From: Rhodococcus marinonascens NBRC 14363
GTDB lineage: Bacteria; Actinomycetota; Actinomycetes; Mycobacteriales; Mycobacteriaceae
Length of the DNA: 64,000 nucleotides
Direction of reading: 5' to 3'
NCBI RefSeq assembly: GCF_001894885.1
Contig: NZ_BCXB01000012.1
Coordinates: forward strand, 62,001 to 126,000
Under the pieces are notes generated by a model. The model made no database searches. It was not told where the DNA came from and worked only from the letters and a program-made list of their open reading frames with translations. Below are positions 60,101 through 64,000 of the stretch, piece after piece. The position numbers and the translations under genes are program-made. The number at the start of each line of letters is the position of its first letter. The first letter of the stretch is position 1.

Positions 60101-61890
60101 ACCTGGATGATCGGCGCGTAGGCGTCCGACCTCGAGACATCGAGCTCGCGCACCAACCGCTCGAACGGAACACCCGTGTGCGCCTGGGCTTCGGTGGCGA
60201 CAGTATGAACGTGCATCAGGAATTCGCGGAACGACGCGTGGCCCGAATACCGGGTGCGGACCACCACCACGTCCGTGCGGTCGCCCCCGTCGACAGTCGT
60301 TCCGACGGCGATGTCGTCGCTCCCGGTCACCCGGCCCAGCAGAATCGACAACGCCGCCAAAAACACGGCGTCGGTGGTGGTGCCGGCCTCTTCGGCGACC
60401 GCGGTGATGCGGCGGTGCAACGCACCCGGCAGCATCACGGACACCCGATCGCTCGCCGGAGACAACCGCGCAGGCCGCGGCCGCTCGGTCGGTAGCGGCA
60501 AGAAATCGGGCAAGCCGGCGAGTTGCTGCCGCCAATACTCGACCTCGGCCGCCTCTCGCAGCAGTCGTTCACCCGTGCGGGCGCTGATCTGGTGAATGCC
60601 GTCCAACCGTGCGCGCGGGTCGGCGGTGGCCAGTTCCTCGAGCAGTGCGACGAACTGGCTATGGTGACCATCCAAGTCCGAGTCGTCGTACCGATTCGGA
60701 TTCGCACGGAAGTCGACGTAGAGCCTTTCAGGTGTGCCGCTCTGATAGACGTTGATCAGTAAATCCTCGACGGGCCCGGACGTCACGATGTTGAACTCGC
60801 CCACTAGCGAACCCAACGTCACTGTCTGATGGAAAAGCATGACGTTGACCATGGGCCCGTTCAGTTCGGCACCTCTGCCCTCGCCTACGTCACGCCGGAT
60901 GTCGTCGAGACTGCACCGCTGGTGGCGCAGCGCACCAACGAGTTCACGTTGCACCCGCGACACAAGGTCTTCGACCGTGTCGTCGGGGTCGACATGCACG
61001 GCGAGCGGAGCAACATTGACCATCATCCCGCCGGAGTTTCGCAGCAACACGGTCGTTCGCGCAGACACCGGAATAGTAACGAGCACATCGGATTTACCGG
61101 TCATGCGGGACAGGTAGCACGCAAAGGCCGCGATGATGGTGGCGGCCGAACTCGCGGCCGCCGCGGCGTCGGAGAGCGGGGTGCTCACTACCTTGCTTGT
61201 CGCGAGAGCAGGCGCCGGGGGGCCACCCAGACTCGAACCGGCGAGACCTTCGACCCTGCTCGCCCAGTACTCGCGGTCCGTGGCAAACCGCGCCGAGGAT
61301 CGATATTCGCGATCCAACTCGTATAATTTTCGAAGATCCGCCGGCCGGTCCGCGTCCGGTTCGCGGCCCTGAATCTCGGCCGTGTAGCGGTGGGCGACGC
61401 TCCGCAGCATCGTCATCGCACCATAACCGTCCAGAGCAACATGGTGAATCCTGCTGTACCACAGATAATGAGAGTCTCCAACGCACAGGATCGTGGTCTC
61501 GACGAGACGATCCACCGCGAGGTCCAGCGGTCGCACGTAGTCGGAGTCCATCCAGGCATGCGCGGACGCGACGGGATCTTCCTCACCTCGAAGGTCAATG
61601 AAGGCGATGGATGTGTCCGTATCATGGTCGACGTACTGGAAAGGCTGCCCGTCCACGTCAACCACTTTCAGGAACGGCGACTGGAACTCGCGGCCGACCG
61701 CTACGGTCGACTCACGCAGCAGGTCGACGTCGAGATCTCCGTTCAGTTCCACATACTGCGCGACGGAGATCGGGACCTGAGGATCGAGTTGCTGGGCGAA
61801 CCAGATGGCCCGTTGCGCAGCAGAAAGAGGGAAGCGCTCCACGCCTCCCTTACCCGAACCAACCGTTTGCTTCGATTTGGCGGGTGCCAC
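35164..61890 (-). CDS. Giant seven-module non-ribosomal peptide synthetase with thioesterase (8908 residues)
   Basis: One uninterrupted frame encodes a whole assembly line: Cstart, half C, A, T; C-A-T; C-A-T-E; C-A-T; C-A-T-E; C-A-T; C-A-T-TE. The phosphopantetheine serines are S1234, S2318, S3376, S4911, S5981, S7534 and S8590. HHxxxDG pairs begin at H149, H1419, H2503, H4057, H5096, H6682 and H7718 (C domains) and H3566 and H6172 (E domains). TE has S8723, D8750, H8884. Carrier motifs read GGDSI before E domains and GGNSL or GGDSL otherwise. Modules 2 and 5 read as Thr-specific. The start is GTG 61890 after AGGAAAG. The predicted product is an acylated heptapeptide with D residues at 3 and 5, released or cyclised by TE. 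No MbtH, ligase, tailoring or export gene is adjacent. Confidence 0.97.
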   Translation of the reverse strand: MAPAKSKQTVGSGKGGVERFPLSAAQRAIWFAQQLDPQVPISVAQYVELNGDLDVDLLRESTVAVGREFQSPFLKVVDVDGQPFQYVDHDTDTSIAFIDLRGEEDPVASAHAWMDSDYVRPLDLAVDRLVETTILCVGDSHYLWYSRIHHVALDGYGAMTMLRSVAHRYTAEIQGREPDADRPADLRKLYELDREYRSSARFATDREYWASRVEGLAGSSLGGPPAPALATSKVVSTPLSDAAAAASSAATIIAAFACYLSRMTGKSDVLVTIPVSARTTVLLRNSGGMMVNVAPLAVHVDPDDTVEDLVSRVQRELVGALRHQRCSLDDIRRDVGEGRGAELNGPMVNVMLFHQTVTLGSLVGEFNIVTSGPVEDLLINVYQSGTPERLYVDFRANPNRYDDSDLDGHHSQFVALLEELATADPRARLDGIHQISARTGERLLREAAEVEYWRQQLAGLPDFLPLPTERPRPARLSPASDRVSVMLPGALHRRITAVAEEAGTTTDAVFLAALSILLGRVTGSDDIAVGTTVDGGDRTDVVVVRTRYSGHASFREFLMHVHTVATEAQAHTGVPFERLVRELDVSRSDAYAPIIQVLLDTRAAGTRGPPVSGLDVYVSMTETVDDSGQPVGVTIELIFAADLFSAKAIRASIERFRRILDAIAAEPDVRIGDIPILSDAERSALTPVRGGSGRSARTLPDLFSSAAALDPGATALSRQGEEISYGDLDRWSTQVARLLIERGVGPESFVALALPRSFRSVASVWAVAKTGAAFVPVDPNYPSDRIDYMLDDSGAALGLTEQSLRGNLRDSIPWTVLDDPDFRAACATQSVAPLTDEDRVRSLHLDNAAYLIYTSGSTGQPKGVTVTHRGLDKFAKDQQERFGATRSSRTLHFSTPSFDASMFEYLQAFGVGATMVVVPPSAYGGPDLADLLRTERVTHGFVTTAALGTIPPDALEHFLDVVVGGEACPPELVDRWAPGRRLYNAYGPTETTIMANISAPMTPEDPITLGGPIRGVEEVVLDDRLHPVPLGVPGELYIAGGAVARGYHRRPGLTAGRFVADPYGRGRMYRTGDIVRWRADRTLEYLRRSDFQVKVRGFRIELGEIDAMLQKQPEVRHAVTIGRPGPAGDTVLVSYVVPANGQPVEAAELRRQARNRFPAYMVPAVIVVLDEFPLNPVGKLDREALPEPKFLSDEAPFRAPADSVEESIIQVFTEVLGVERISVDDSFFDLGGNSLVATRVIARVNASLGSGAGVRALFEAPTAELLATYIRQQGPHLGDRLPLVAGERPDRVPLSLAQQRMWFIDQFDTSSVAYNIPMTVRLIGPLNAETLQAAVGDVIERHESLRTVYPATEDGPCQLVLDARQVVPDLTPHVDGDESLNDRIARLLADGFDVSVAVPVRAALLWSGPDEHVLVIVVHHISADGASLMPLARDLMVAYSARQSGTEPNWEPLSVQYADYSVWQRRLLGSPDDPDSLMSRQLGYWRNALADLPEVSGLPLDRRRPATRSLHGAPVPFRIDSVLHRKLLALARGHNATLFIVMHAAMAVLLSRMSGSGDVAVGTPIAGRGEAALDDLVGMFVNTLVLRTRVQSASAFTDVLAQARDTDLGAFAHTDVPFESVVDELAPGRSTSHSPLFQVLIEFQNTVRAHLELPGLTVEAVDVDPGVAKFDLQLSLAENYDGKGSAAGMSASFLYATDVWDHATVEGLRDRFVRVLRAVADDPTVVVGDIAVLGASERDLLLSRWNREGVTAGERTLVELFAKVAAQNPDATAVVCGDETLTYRELNERTNRLARLLIAHGVGTESLVAVMMDRTPSLVVTLLAVLAAGGGYVPVDTGYPAERVAAMFEDAQPVCAVASAEYAALAPDGIPVVVIDDPEIDRAVAAFSGLPVTDSDRLRPLRADAVAYVIFTSGSTGRPKGVQVSHRSVVTLLANTRERFGFDSSDVWTLFHSYAFDFSVWELWGALAHGGRLVVVDYYTARSPDSFLALLRREKVTVLSQTPTAFYQLIEADRAASAVENRDGTALSLRYVIFGGEALDLGQLERWYARHDDRSPVLVNMYGITETTVHVSFFALDRALASSMPGSVIGGGLPGLRLYVLDERLHPVPPGVVGDLYVSGDQAARGYIGRFGSTAARFVADPFAGNGAGARMYRSGDIVRWGAEGRLEYMGRSDFQVQLRGFRVELGEIEAALSGCTGVAQSVVTIRGGDRDGDRLVGYVVPESGADVDAVAVLDEIGATVPSYMVPTAVVVLDTLPLTVNGKLDRKALPEPDFGMSTVGFVAPRNPVEEIVAAVFADLLGIPRVGANDSFFALGGNSLTATRLVARVNAAVGDRLGVRDVFDAPTVAALATRAEARESQDWSRPSPSPREPSRVVPVSLAQQRMWFINQFDTTSAAYNVAIALRLVGTLDAQALRAAAADVVERHESLRTIFPLTDRGPRQVILPSGDATPVLDRHAVAPEDLHTEVDRLRSAGFDVTTQAPVRARLFAVGESEHVLAVVVHHIAADGFSMTPLARDLLSAYTARHRGSAPDWSPLPVQYADYTLWQRDWLGNESDDASPLAHQIAYWTTTLADLPEVLDLPTDRPRPSERTLRGGRVAFEIGPELHQSVVQAARRHGSTVFMVLHAALTVLLARLSSSDDIAVGTPIAGRGEVELDDMVGMFVNTLVLRTRVDGARTFTELLAEVRETDLGAFTHADVPFERVVESLRPSRSTAYAPLFQVMLEFQNTERPEVELPGLHVEPLDLAFDTINFDLQLTLRENTGDDGIPAGISAALGYATDIFDENMVASFADRLVRIVDAVTAAPETPIGDVDILDAHERVALHAVTGGGMVEVRTLPQLLALATAVHPDAPALIFEERQLSYRDLDHRSNRLARLLIARDVGPEQVVALALARSIESVLAVWSVAKTGAAFLPIDPSHPVERIEFMLSDSGAVAGLTTSTVRSALPSTVPWLVLDDPGIDAECAPFPAPPVADTDRTSSLRIDHPAYLIYTSGSTGKPKGVVTTHRGLSNFAATVQDTFGTTASARTLHFASPSFDASVLELMLAVASGATMVIASPSVYGGDELADLLRRRRVTHCFATPAALASVDPAGLGDVECVVTGGEACPPELVARWASGRNMFDAYGPTESTVVSSISTSLVPGEPVTIGAPTLGFTEAVLDSRLHPVPVGVAGELYLAGPALARGYHGRHALTAERFVAGPFGASGDRMYRTGDLVRWTVDGQLEYLGRTDFQVKIRGFRIELGEVESALLAYDAVTAAVADVRRDGHSSDRLIGYVVPEPGVEIDPEAVLALAGTRLASYMVPAAVMVIAALPVTVHGKLDRKALPEPDFGAVVTDSRPPRTATETVLADLFRAVLGLESVGVEDSFFALGGDSIMSIQLVARAKAAGLILSPRDVFERRTVAGLAGVAHHERTDAVVLEELAGGGVGPVPLTPVVAWMLERSGDRLDRFSQAVLVTAPAGLTREELAGAVDAVLDRHDMLRARLATDEDGQWQMTVLPTGSVSANALIRRVPMATFDAREFRAIAAPELQAAADRLDPAAASMVQVLWFDGPAGLGRLLLVAHHLVVDGVSWRILIADLAAAHARVADGLPATLPGIGTSMRRWAHGLTDVAAHRRAEVGLWKSILAGSDPLLGSRPLDPAVDVDAVTGRVTVEVPASVTDALLTTLPTAFHGAVGDGLLTALTLAMIQWRRQRGVETDDALINLEGHGREDHVVPGADLSRTVGWFTTLFPVRLDLTDIDVDAAFASGADAGAAIKAVKEQLLAVPDHGIGYGMLRYLKPNTEAVLRGFRAPQVSFNYLGRVATSAGDMPWLPLEGSGDLGGTQNDDMPAAWVVDVNAATTTRDGESVLTATWSFPTTVLDVEEVEDLSELWVRALTALAGHSSRPDAGGLTPTDLDLVSVGQADIVRLETTYPSVADIWPLSPLQAGLLFHAQLSEHHADAYQVQLVLDLRGTVDSGRLRRAAQGLLDRHANLRVAFADTATGPVQVVPDHVRPPWAEIDLSGLDDTRRSAELAGAMAEDRASRFDTTVSPLLRFTLLRIAPDRYRLVLTHHHILLDGWSTPLVIKDLLVLYATGGDAAALPRITPYRDYLQWIGQQDRERSTAAWSSALAGVDEPTFVAPVAQGASFAEPVDVRLDVGDDKTRMLEALARERGLTVNTLVQVAWGLVLTTLGTREDVTFGATVSGRPPGLDGIESMIGLFINTVPVRLRLRRDETLAELLERFQREQAALLDHHYLGLTDIQRAVGDGAAFDTLTVFESYPVDRMGFSEDTDIGGMRVAGIEGIDSTHYPLTLMAHVDTGLHLRLRYQQNVFESEFAESVAARVARVIHIMLSDIDTPIAHLTLLSKAELQEYTAVPGAPAGPPRCLSQILTAVAGDRPDSPALVFDGRETSYRELDERSSTLARVLIQRGAGPETFVALGLPRSAESVLSVWAVAKTGAAFVPVDPNYPVDRIEHMLADSGAAMGVTTSAYRIRLPDSLPWLVLDDPALGEDPAATDTPSGARVTDVDRRSVLDVDNAAYAIYTSGSTGRPKGVVVTHRGLANLLTEQTERYALSPAARCLHICSPSFDVAILEVIQSCAAGATLVIAPPDVYGGPELAALMRRERVTHACITPAVLATMEGDGLEHLEALVVAGDTVGDELVTAWGADLTMFNGYGPTEATILTTLSQPMSPGEPVTIGGPVRGVALSVLDNRLQPVPAGVPGELYIAGPGLARGYHRRPGLTAERFVSNPNGSGRMYRTGDVVRWRRDHTLEYLGRSDFQVKIRGQRVELGEIDSVLTTHPHIDFAATLGRTGPLGDTALVSYVLPHDGEVVAGPDVLAFVGRILPQHMVPAAVVVLDEIPLTPVGKLDRKALPAPEFVSPTRGYRAPVTPVEEAVAQAFADVLGVPRVGAEDSFFELGGDSLSATRAVSRINSALDAGIGVAALFDAPAVADLAVRIESAPGSRTSAVLAARPRPERIPLSLAQQRMWFVNQFDTSSPAYNIPIALRLTGVLDRGALIAAVGDVVERHESLRTVFPGSVDGPHQVIVDPGRATPPLESVAVSGDRDLLDALAVFVGAGFDVSAEIPLRVTLFELGAEQHVLTIVVHHVAADGFSMMPLARDVMLAYTARIMGETPGWIPLSVQYADYSVWQRDFLGSEDEPDSVISRQLAYWSHTLSGTPEVLAIPLDRPRSPERSYLGDVVEFTVPAGLHGELDNLATKHNSTLFMVVHAGFAVLLSRMSGTGDVTIGTPVAGRGQAALDDVVGMFVNTLVLRTLVDARAPFGEVVTAVRAADLGAFEHADVPFERVVDHLAPERSTSHAPLFQVLIEFRNAEDPRLELPGLTVDSLDVDLGVAKFDLELSLEERVDVEGAPAGIAAGLRFATDVFDRQTVVRLGERFMRVLESVTAGADLPVGDIEILDSVERGLLLPPPAAGPVESAATLPELFERVAHRSRGSTAVVCEGVSLTYDELDAQSNRLARLLIARGAGPETLVAVAAARSVDLVVAVLAVVKAGAGYVPVDVTSPAERLAFLFADARPVCVLTTESDADAVRSSGIPILVVDNPATVAELERVSPQSVSDVDRTGPVHPDAVAYVIYTSGSTGQPKGVQVSHRNIATLFSSTQSLFGFGPADVWTMFHSAAFDFSVWELWGALLHGGRLVVVDYFTTRSPDTFLRLLRDEKVTVLNQTPTAFYQLVEADRASGGSELSLRYVVFGGEALDLGQLTRWYTRHVDTAPVLVNMYGITETTVHVSHLPMGEALAAQASGSVIGRALPGLRVYVLDARLHPVPAGVVGELYVSGTQVSRGYLGRFALTSTRFVADPYAPGDRMYRSGDLGRWDGKGRIEYLGRNDFQVQVKGFRIELGEVESALLACEGVAQSVVLSRKERLVGYVVPEAGRVLDPAAIIGTVGDRLAAHMVPAAVVIIDTLPLTVNGKLDRGALPEPDFGQRVSLARAPVTEAERILADLFAEVLGLESVGVEDSFFAMGGDSIMSIQLVTRAKASGVVITPRDVFERKTVAALAEIATLGEEAVSLEELPGGGVGELPLTPIVHWMLDRGGDFRRYSQAALFTTPADLDAETLMTALQAVLDRHDTLRARLHRSDRSERGWSMAVQQPGWVRATTVMRTVPLESEASFTAAAQRELDSAADRLDPESGVMVQAVWFESNATPPTTGRLLIVAHHTVVDGVSWRILIPDLALACARVRSGEEPALPAVGTSMRRWAHALTDVAQEPARTAELDLWRRTLDGPDPLLGSRPLTGSDLQAPDFQTTDFQTTDFQTTDLQTAVVEVRVTSDVTQVLLTSLPQAFHGNVGDGLLTALALALVRWRRTRGIESSDALVNLEGHGREEQVVPGADLVRTVGWFTTIFPVRFDLSDVDVDDAFAGGRAAGDAIKTVKERLRSIPDHGIGFGLLRYLDNSTAQYLSNLPSPQVSFNYLGRLGAGPAEDGGWMPVSDAGLDATAHSGLPPVATVDVNAMTTDTAAGPTLVATWSFPVGVLADADAAELAQLWVTALEALTKHAQSGGGGFSPSDLDLVRLGQGAIDDLASRYPAMTDVWPLAPLQSGMLFHAELADESVDAYLVQLSIDFGGDVDAGRLRRAAGTLLDRHPNLRTAFVHDAEGGAVQVVSRSISLPWREIDLSGLDDDAAATEIERLLAADRTTPFDMATPPLMRFLLIATAGGRYRLVSTNHHILLDGWSMPLLIRELLMLYATDADPSSLPRVREYRDYLAWMTGRERDASARAWADTLVGVEEPTLLVPQDRARRLSTVSSEWVFDLDEDRTNELREFARARGLTLNSILQTAWGIVLAMLTGRDDVVFGATVSGRPPDLSGIETMIGLFINTVPVRVALRPADTLGALLERVQAEQAAMLDHHYTGLGEIQNAAGTGVGFDTLTVFESYPVDRAGLSEDTDIAGLRVTGVDVRDAAHYPLSLVASADTSLHLKFEYVPDLFDQSAIESIARRVVRVLYACTGPDTKLADLSLLTDRERSDLLPVRGGEARSIRTLPQIFTDAAAIDPDALALSSVDEEMSYQELDDRSNRLARRLIEFGAGPETSVAVGIARSIESVVCVWAVAKTGAVFVPVDPNYPDERILDMLTDSGCTLGLTTARHRDRLPESTVWLVLDEAAFADECAAQSAAPVGDADRLAPMTLDTAAYLVYTSGSTGRPKGVTVTHRGLDNFAREQLARFGAGPGSRTLHFSTPSFDGSVFEYLQAFGAGATMVIAATTIFGGDELAQVIGDRLVTHAFITTAALASLDPTGLDDFTDVVVGGEACPPELVARWAPGRRLYNAYGPTETTVMSNISNPMVAGERITIGGPIGGVEEMVLDTRLQPVPVGVPGELYIAGAGLARGYHRRAALTADRFVANPSQPGERMYRTGDIVRWTADHTIEYLGRSDFQVKVRGFRIELGEIDAELTTDPDVRFAVTVAYRGAAGDTLLASYVVPAPGRALETDEIARRLTGRLPAHMVPSSISVLEKIPLTAVGKFNRKVLPQPEFGVSTAIYRAPANPVEETVAEVFAEVLGRDRVSVDAGFFDLGGNSLSATRAVARLRAALGTDIGVRSLFEAPTVEAISARIEHAGTGSSGRPALIASERPDRVPLSYAQQRMWFINQFDTRSPAYNIPMVVRLTGELDVGALTSAITDVVTRHESLRTRFPLWDREPVQEVLAPETPMLARTLDVDEHRLREELTRLVSAGFDVTTSVPLRVALFTVDDATHVLAVVVHHISADGFSMAPLVRDMMIAYESRVHGRSPDWQPLPVQYADYTLWQRQLLGSEDAPESLISRQLDYWTSALSGLPELLELPADRHRPAQQSFRGDRVQFAIDAGLHRRIRTLARRHGSTEFMVVHAALAVLLGRLGATDDVVIGTPIAGRGDAALDDLVGMFVGTLALRSTVEAGASFAALLAHIRDVDLGAFAHADIPFERVVDAVGPVRSTAHSPMFQVSLEFQNNERPTLQLPGLTVEGLDPALHVVKVDLEVILADQVASYGVAAGMAGAIDYAIDLFDAATVQGFAERFVRILETVTADPDLWVGDIEILGPDEIAGLAPVRGSSDAPDLLLPELLSAAADRDPDAGAVVYQGQSMSYRELDVASNRLARRLIQIGAGPGTSVAVSASRSAESVLSVWAVARAGAAFLPVDPEYPLERIEHMLADSGVVSGVTTLAHRDRLPDSVNWIVLDDAEDERRIQEQSSEPVTDFDRTAPLHESHPAYLIYTSGSTGTPKGVVVTHRGVANLAAEERDRLAVTPDSRILHFASPSFDASVFELVMAFCAGATLVIAPPTIYGGAELAGLISEERVSHGFVTPTALASMNPLGFETLRTLVVAGEPCPPELVAGWAPGRRMFNAYGPTETTIMSNISDELVPGEPITLGAPTRGVAEVVLDSRLRLVPVGVVGELYVSGRALAAGYHRRPALTASRFVAAPWGAPGERMYRTGDVVRWRREGTLEYVGRSDFQVKIRGFRIEPGEIDAVLRAHADVEFAVTIGRVGPAGESLLVSYVHPVGGASVNSAELLRMAGQRLPAHMVPAAIVELDAVPLTPAGKFDRAALPAPEFLSGTAFRPPENPIEEAIVDAFTEVLGLERVGADDNFFERGGNSLLATKVSSGLQDRLYRAIPLQWIFLDPTPSGLARRLALPSAESGVEEALAVVIPLRSEGGGRPLFCVHPGIGLSWGYAGLVPYLPKDRRAFGLQLPAISGEPLPESIEELAHRYVEEIRAIQPEGPYDLLGWSLGGVIAHAMAVELQEARVEVSTLALMDSYPEDGVEPIYGRLGMRELLLGLGLDTDISDSELTYERAARLLNESFGTETGVTAAHLERINAGYENSRRLVHRFVPRVFDGDLLIFSASSAESGSNTESGSNTENSMVRTRSAEEWRPIVTGRIAEHVVECGHNQMIEPQSLAVIGPVLSRVVSDRS
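35325..35360. repeat. 18-bp tandem repeat inside the thioesterase domain
   Basis: Two 18-base units, TTTCGGTGTTCGACCCAC and TTTCGGTGTTCGACCCGC, follow one another with one mismatch and a decayed third unit after them. In protein they give a hydrophilic ESGSNT repeat that probably sits in a surface loop of the TE. Confidence 0.85.
39145..42360 (-). other. NRPS module 6: C(DCL)-A6-T
   Basis: Residues 6511-7582. DCL-type C domain ([24 protein letters not shown] at H6682) as expected after the E domain of module 5. A6 code reads D G F F V G A V M (K); the GAVMK end is shared with leucine-type codes, so an aliphatic residue is predicted. Carrier S7534 ([10 protein letters not shown]). Confidence 0.82.
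42361..47016 (-). other. NRPS module 5: C-A5(Thr)-T-E (D-Thr), with a minisatellite in the E domain
   Basis: Residues 4959-6510. C domain HHVAADG (H5096), A5 with code D F W N V G M V H (K), a standard threonine code, carrier [10 protein letters not shown] (S5981) and epimerisation domain [10 protein letters not shown] (H6172). A D-Thr (D-allo-Thr) unit is predicted. The E domain carries an in-frame repeat of DFQTT (about residues 6252-6276). Confidence 0.88.
43064..43138. repeat. 15-bp tandem repeat, five units, in frame inside the module 5 E domain
   Basis: Five consecutive 15-base units (GTCTGGAAGTCCGTG and variants) run from 43064 to 43138. On the coding strand they give D(F/L)Q(T/A)(T/P) repeated five times. 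Units 2 and 3 are identical, so the array is recent or still slipping; copy-number changes stay in frame. Confidence 0.9.
47017..50235 (-). other. NRPS module 4: C(DCL)-A4-T
   Basis: Residues 3886-4958. The C domain is the DCL type expected after an E domain ([25 protein letters not shown] at 4056-4063). A4 code reads D V L C V A G I L (K), which I cannot assign; DV at the first positions and Ala at 301 are weakly reminiscent of proline codes. A4 also differs in the RGQRVELGE core. Carrier serine S4911 ([10 protein letters not shown]). Confidence 0.8.
50236..54795 (-). other. NRPS module 3: C-A3-T-E (D-aliphatic residue)
   Basis: Residues 2366-3885. C domain with HHIAADG (H2503), A3 with code D A L F V G A V V (K) suggesting an aliphatic amino acid, carrier with the E-partner motif [10 protein letters not shown] (S3376), and an epimerisation domain with [10 protein letters not shown] (H3566), EGHGRED and VSFNYLGR. 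The residue at position 3 should be D. Confidence 0.85.
54796..58050 (-). other. NRPS module 2: C-A2(Thr)-T
   Basis: Residues 1281-2365. LCL-type C domain ([22 protein letters not shown] at H1419), A2 and carrier S2318. The A2 code reads D F W S I G M V H (K), one change from the well-established threonine code DFWNIGMVHK. L-Thr at position 2 is predicted; its hydroxyl is one candidate nucleophile for macrolactone closure. Confidence 0.85.
58051..61890 (-). other. NRPS module 1: starter C, truncated C, A1 (aliphatic-type), T1
   Basis: Residues 1-1280. A starter-type condensation domain (20-435) with HHVALDG resembles the first C domain of EntF/DhbF-like synthetases, which accept an acyl or aryl starter. 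Next comes a lone C-terminal condensation lobe (about 447-680). A1 (about 690-1200) has [17 protein letters not shown] and GKLDR motifs; its specificity residues read by eye against GrsA are D A F F V G A I M (K). This resembles aliphatic (Leu/Ile/Val) codes but is not an exact known one. T1 serine is S1234. Confidence 0.85.
59845..60558 (-). other. Orphan C-terminal half of a condensation domain inside module 1
   Basis: Residues about 445-682 begin with [25 protein letters not shown], the mid-domain motif seen in each full C domain here (for example [12 protein letters not shown] in module 2), and continue to [15 protein letters not shown] and the usual end before A1. There is no N-terminal lobe and no HHxxxDG, so this half cannot catalyse condensation alone. 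It follows a complete starter C domain. Confidence 0.85.
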
Positions 61891-62143
61891 ATTCTTTCCT
61901 TTCGGAAAGGTATCCCCGACAGGATAAGCGTGCGCTGCGAGTCAGCCGAGACAGGCGAATACCGGGGGTTGCGTAATTCCCCCGCCCCTTCGGTAAGTCA
62001 CTGCCTAACTCGAGCGCACACCTGATATCGTCCTTCCACTGCCCTTGCAGTAAATTGGGCCAACTGCTTAGAGTATCCGCCAATCTGGTCGCTGGCGTCC
62101 AGCGAACTGCAGTCTCAGAGCCACGCAATGGATACTGAACCTC
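61891..62143. promoter_or_regulatory. Divergent NRPS/tetR control region with clustered ACTGC/GCAGT half-sites
   Basis: The 253-bp gap between the NRPS start (minus strand) and the tetR start (plus strand) contains ACTGC or its complement GCAGT at 62000-62004, 62038-62042, 62047-62051, 62063-62067 and as the perfect palindrome ACTGCAGT at 62106-62113. ACTGC-CCTT-GCAGT (62038-62051) and GCAGT...ACTGC (62047-62067) are inverted pairs. CCTTTC-G-GAAAGG (61898-61910) overlaps the NRPS ribosome site. The TetR neighbour is the likely binder. Confidence 0.55.
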
Positions 62144-62842
62144 ATGACCGAGCGCGTGTACGGCCCTGGCCCCGACCCCACAGACTTCCGCGTCCACGTC
62201 GTGTCACAGGCCATCCGGCTATTCGCCGAGAACGGGTACGAAGCGACCACTGTCGAGCAGATCGCGTCGGCAGCTGGTGTGTCGCGTCGTACATTCTTCC
62301 GCCAATTCCGCTCGAAGGAGGACGTGATCTTCGCCGATCACGAATCGTTGTTGCAGCAGGCCTCGGACTCCCTGTCTTCGGAGTCCGACGACCCGTGGGC
62401 GGCGGTGTGCGAGACTGCGAGCCTTGTGTTCGACCGGTTCCGTGAGAACCGCGAACTGTCGGCCCGCCGGTACCATGTGGTGCAACGCGTCCCCGCCCTG
62501 CGCGACCGGGAGATCGTCACCGGCGACCGCTACGAACGGTCTTTCGTCGACTACCTACGCGGCGCCGCTCCCACCGAACCGGTGCTGAAGGTGATCGGAT
62601 TTGCGGCCGCCGTCACTGCGTGCCACAACTTCCTGCTCCGGAACATGATCAGGGGCGATCCCGGCGCCACGGCCGACGAACTCGAGCGCGCCCTGCTCGA
62701 CGTGCGTCGAACGTTTGGAGTGGCCCCCGGTGCGCCGATGCAGGACAGGGACGCCGTGCTGGTCGTATCGTATCCACCCGGCACCCCTGTCGAAGAGATC
62801 ACCGGACAGATCACGACACAGTTGTCCGAGCGTCGCGGATGA
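62144..62842 (+). CDS. TetR family transcriptional regulator
   Basis: The 232-residue protein has an N-terminal TetR DNA-binding domain, IRLFAENGYEATTVEQIASAAGVSRRTFFRQFRSKEDVIFADHESL (about residues 24-70). The all-helical ligand-binding part that follows includes AAVTACHNFLLRNMIRGDP. The RTFFRQFRSKEDVIFADH form of the recognition helix and turn is common in mycobacterial and rhodococcal regulators of lipid genes. ATG 62144 fits the domain start. It is divergent from the NRPS gene and precedes fadE25 on the same strand, so it may regulate either or both. Confidence 0.9.
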   Translation: MTERVYGPGPDPTDFRVHVVSQAIRLFAENGYEATTVEQIASAAGVSRRTFFRQFRSKEDVIFADHESLLQQASDSLSSESDDPWAAVCETASLVFDRFRENRELSARRYHVVQRVPALRDREIVTGDRYERSFVDYLRGAAPTEPVLKVIGFAAAVTACHNFLLRNMIRGDPGATADELERALLDVRRTFGVAPGAPMQDRDAVLVVSYPPGTPVEEITGQITTQLSERRG

Positions 62843-63012
62843 GCGGACCGGTGACTACGACCACCCTGGACTGGCACTCAGTGCCGTGGTTGACTGCTCT
62901 GTACTGGCGGCGGTATGCCGACTACACGCTTGCAGCTCGCCTGAGCGAGAGCAGAATCTGGCACGTAGTGCCAGTCAGGCTCGGTGTCGCCGAGACTGAA
63001 CAACAAGACTGA
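62839..63012 (+). other. Possible 57-codon ORF coupled to the tetR stop
   Basis: An ATG at 62839 overlaps the tetR TGA (ATGA) and opens a frame to TGA 63010-63012, encoding a Trp/Tyr-rich peptide beginning MSGPVTTTTLDWHSVPW. There is no Shine-Dalgarno site beyond coupling, and the two palindromes at 62873-62885 and 62958-62974 lie within it, so this may only be the fadE25 leader. Confidence 0.2.
62873..62974. promoter_or_regulatory. Pair of related palindromes upstream of fadE25
   Basis: GGCAC-TCA-GTGCC (62873-62885) and CTGGCAC-GTA-GTGCCAG (62958-62974) are perfect inverted repeats sharing the TGGCACnnAGTGCC core, 87 bp centre to centre, 50-150 bp before the fadE25 start. They look like a double operator, possibly for the adjacent TetR protein. 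Confidence 0.55.
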
Positions 63013-63026
63013 ACAAGGAGCGCCCC

Positions 63027-64000
63027 ATGGCCGGAAATCCGGACTTCGATCTGTTCAAGCTCGGTGACGAGCACGACGAACTACGGTCCGCGATCCGCGC
63101 GCTCTCCGAGAAGGAGATCGCGCCCTACGCGAAGGAAGTGGACGAGGACGCCCGCTTCCCTGAGGAAGCCCTCACCGCCCTGGTTAACTCAGGGTTCAAT
63201 GCCATCCACGTACCCGAGCAGTACGACGGCCAAGGCGCCGATTCCGTCGCCACCTGCATCGTCATCGAAGAGGTCGCTCGCGTGTGCGGATCCTCCTCGC
63301 TGATCCCCGCCGTGAATAAACTCGGCACCATGGGCCTGATCCTCAACGGCTCCGAAGAACTCAAGCAGCAGGTCCTTCCGCAGCTGGCTTCCGGCGAGGC
63401 GATGGCGTCGTACGCGCTGTCCGAGCGCGAGGCCGGTTCCGACGCCGCGAGCATGCGCACCCGGGCTAAGGCCGAGGGTGACGACTGGATCCTCAACGGC
63501 TCCAAGTGCTGGATCACCAATGGCGGCAAGTCCAGCTGGTACACCGTCATGGCGGTGACCGACGTCGACAAGGGCGCCAACGGCATTTCCTCCTTCATGG
63601 TCCACGAAAGCGACGAAGGATTCGTCGTAGGACCGAAGGAGAAGAAGCTCGGCATCAAGGGTTCGCCTACCGCCGAACTCTACTTCGAGAACTGCAAGAT
63701 CCCCGGCGACCGCATCATCGGCGAACCGGGCACCGGCTTCAAGACCGCGCTGCAGACTCTCGACCACACCCGGCCCACCATCGGCGCGCAGGCCGTTGGT
63801 CTCGCTCAGGGTGCGCTCGACGCCGCCATCGCCTACACCAAGGACCGCAAGCAGTTCGGCAAGTCCATCAGCGACTTCCAGGCTGTTCAGTTCATGCTCG
63901 CCGACATGGCGATGAAGGTCGAGGCAGCACGGCTGATGGTCTACACGTCCGCCGCCCGCGCCGAGCGTGGCGAGAAGAACCTCGGGTTCATCTCCGCCGC
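63027..64000 (+). CDS. fadE25: Acyl-CoA dehydrogenase FadE25 (3' end beyond the window)
   Basis: The first 324 residues are visible. The sequence can be followed almost residue by residue against mycobacterial FadE25 (Rv3274c): FDLFKLGDEHDELRSAIRAL, EIAPYAKEVDEDARFPEEALTAL, YALSEREAGSDAASMRTRAKAEG, CWITNGGKSSWYTVMAVTD and HTRPTIGAQAVGLAQGALDAAIAYTKDRKQFGKSI. These cover the N-terminal helical domain, the FAD-binding beta domain and most of the C-terminal bundle. It oxidises acyl-CoA in the cytosol. AAGGAG precedes the ATG at 63027. The YEGT catalytic region lies beyond the window. Confidence 0.95.
   Translation, partial: MAGNPDFDLFKLGDEHDELRSAIRALSEKEIAPYAKEVDEDARFPEEALTALVNSGFNAIHVPEQYDGQGADSVATCIVIEEVARVCGSSSLIPAVNKLGTMGLILNGSEELKQQVLPQLASGEAMASYALSEREAGSDAASMRTRAKAEGDDWILNGSKCWITNGGKSSWYTVMAVTDVDKGANGISSFMVHESDEGFVVGPKEKKLGIKGSPTAELYFENCKIPGDRIIGEPGTGFKTALQTLDHTRPTIGAQAVGLAQGALDAAIAYTKDRKQFGKSISDFQAVQFMLADMAMKVEAARLMVYTSAARAERGEKNLGFISA

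Noticed and set aside
62873-62885. TGGCAC as a sigma-54 -24 element
   Set aside because: Actinobacteria generally lack sigma-54, and the bases form a perfect dyad instead of the -24/-12 arrangement.

Overview
The window comes from a high-GC actinobacterium of the mycolic-acid group, most likely Rhodococcus (Nocardiaceae). The evidence is the GC-rich codon use and a run of genes whose closest recognisable relatives are mycobacterial: a PBP-lipo type penicillin-binding lipoprotein, Zmp1-like M13 metallopeptidase, Ig-like/YkuD L,D-transpeptidase, ferredoxin-fused FprB reductase, stand-alone LigC and PolD1 repair proteins, dodecin and FadE25. Species was not determined. No tRNA, rRNA, IS element, phage gene or CRISPR array was seen.

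Layout. 1-3.2 kb: end of a polytopic membrane protein, a YceI-like lipocalin-fold protein behind a set of inverted repeats, a DUF3054-like membrane protein and a POT peptide transporter. 3.2-7.7 kb: a cell-wall cluster on the minus strand (intact PBP-lipo, a tandem paralogue that has lost its catalytic motifs, and the stump of a TauE/SafE permease), plus a divergent conserved gene. 7.8-18.7 kb: housekeeping and catabolic genes (ABC-F protein; a coupled fungal-type cytosine deaminase and 2OG-Fe(II) oxygenase; a MerR regulator with a perfect operator and an aldo/keto reductase; hydrolases; VOC protein; acyl-CoA dehydrogenase; a dedicated trpF). 18.9-22.8 kb: a D-glucarate unit (LysR regulator, ACS-family transporter, GudD). 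22.8-35 kb: pirin, Zmp1-like protease, L,D-transpeptidase, FprB, MFS transporter, dodecin, secreted protein, PolD1-LigC repair pair and CorA.

35.2-61.9 kb is one minus-strand open reading frame of 8908 codons: a complete seven-module non-ribosomal peptide synthetase with its own thioesterase. My reading is Cstart-(half C)-A1-T / C-A2(Thr)-T / C-A3-T-E / C-A4-T / C-A5(Thr)-T-E / C-A6-T / C-A7-T-TE. This predicts an N-acylated, probably cyclised heptapeptide X-Thr-D-X-X-D-Thr-X-X with mostly aliphatic X. Seven residues with D centres at 3 and 5 is the plan I recall for nocardial peptidolipins. A TetR regulator is divergent from it across a promoter region rich in ACTGC/GCAGT half-sites, and fadE25 follows, running off the window end. 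No MbtH, acyl/aryl ligase, tailoring enzyme or exporter gene was found next to the synthetase, so initiation and export must use genes elsewhere.

The most unusual items are the giant synthetase with its orphan half-condensation domain and in-frame minisatellites, the catalytically dead PBP-lipo paralogue with the permease stump, the fungal-type cytosine deaminase operon, and the clustered repeats in the control regions of the NRPS/tetR, glucarate and yceI genes.
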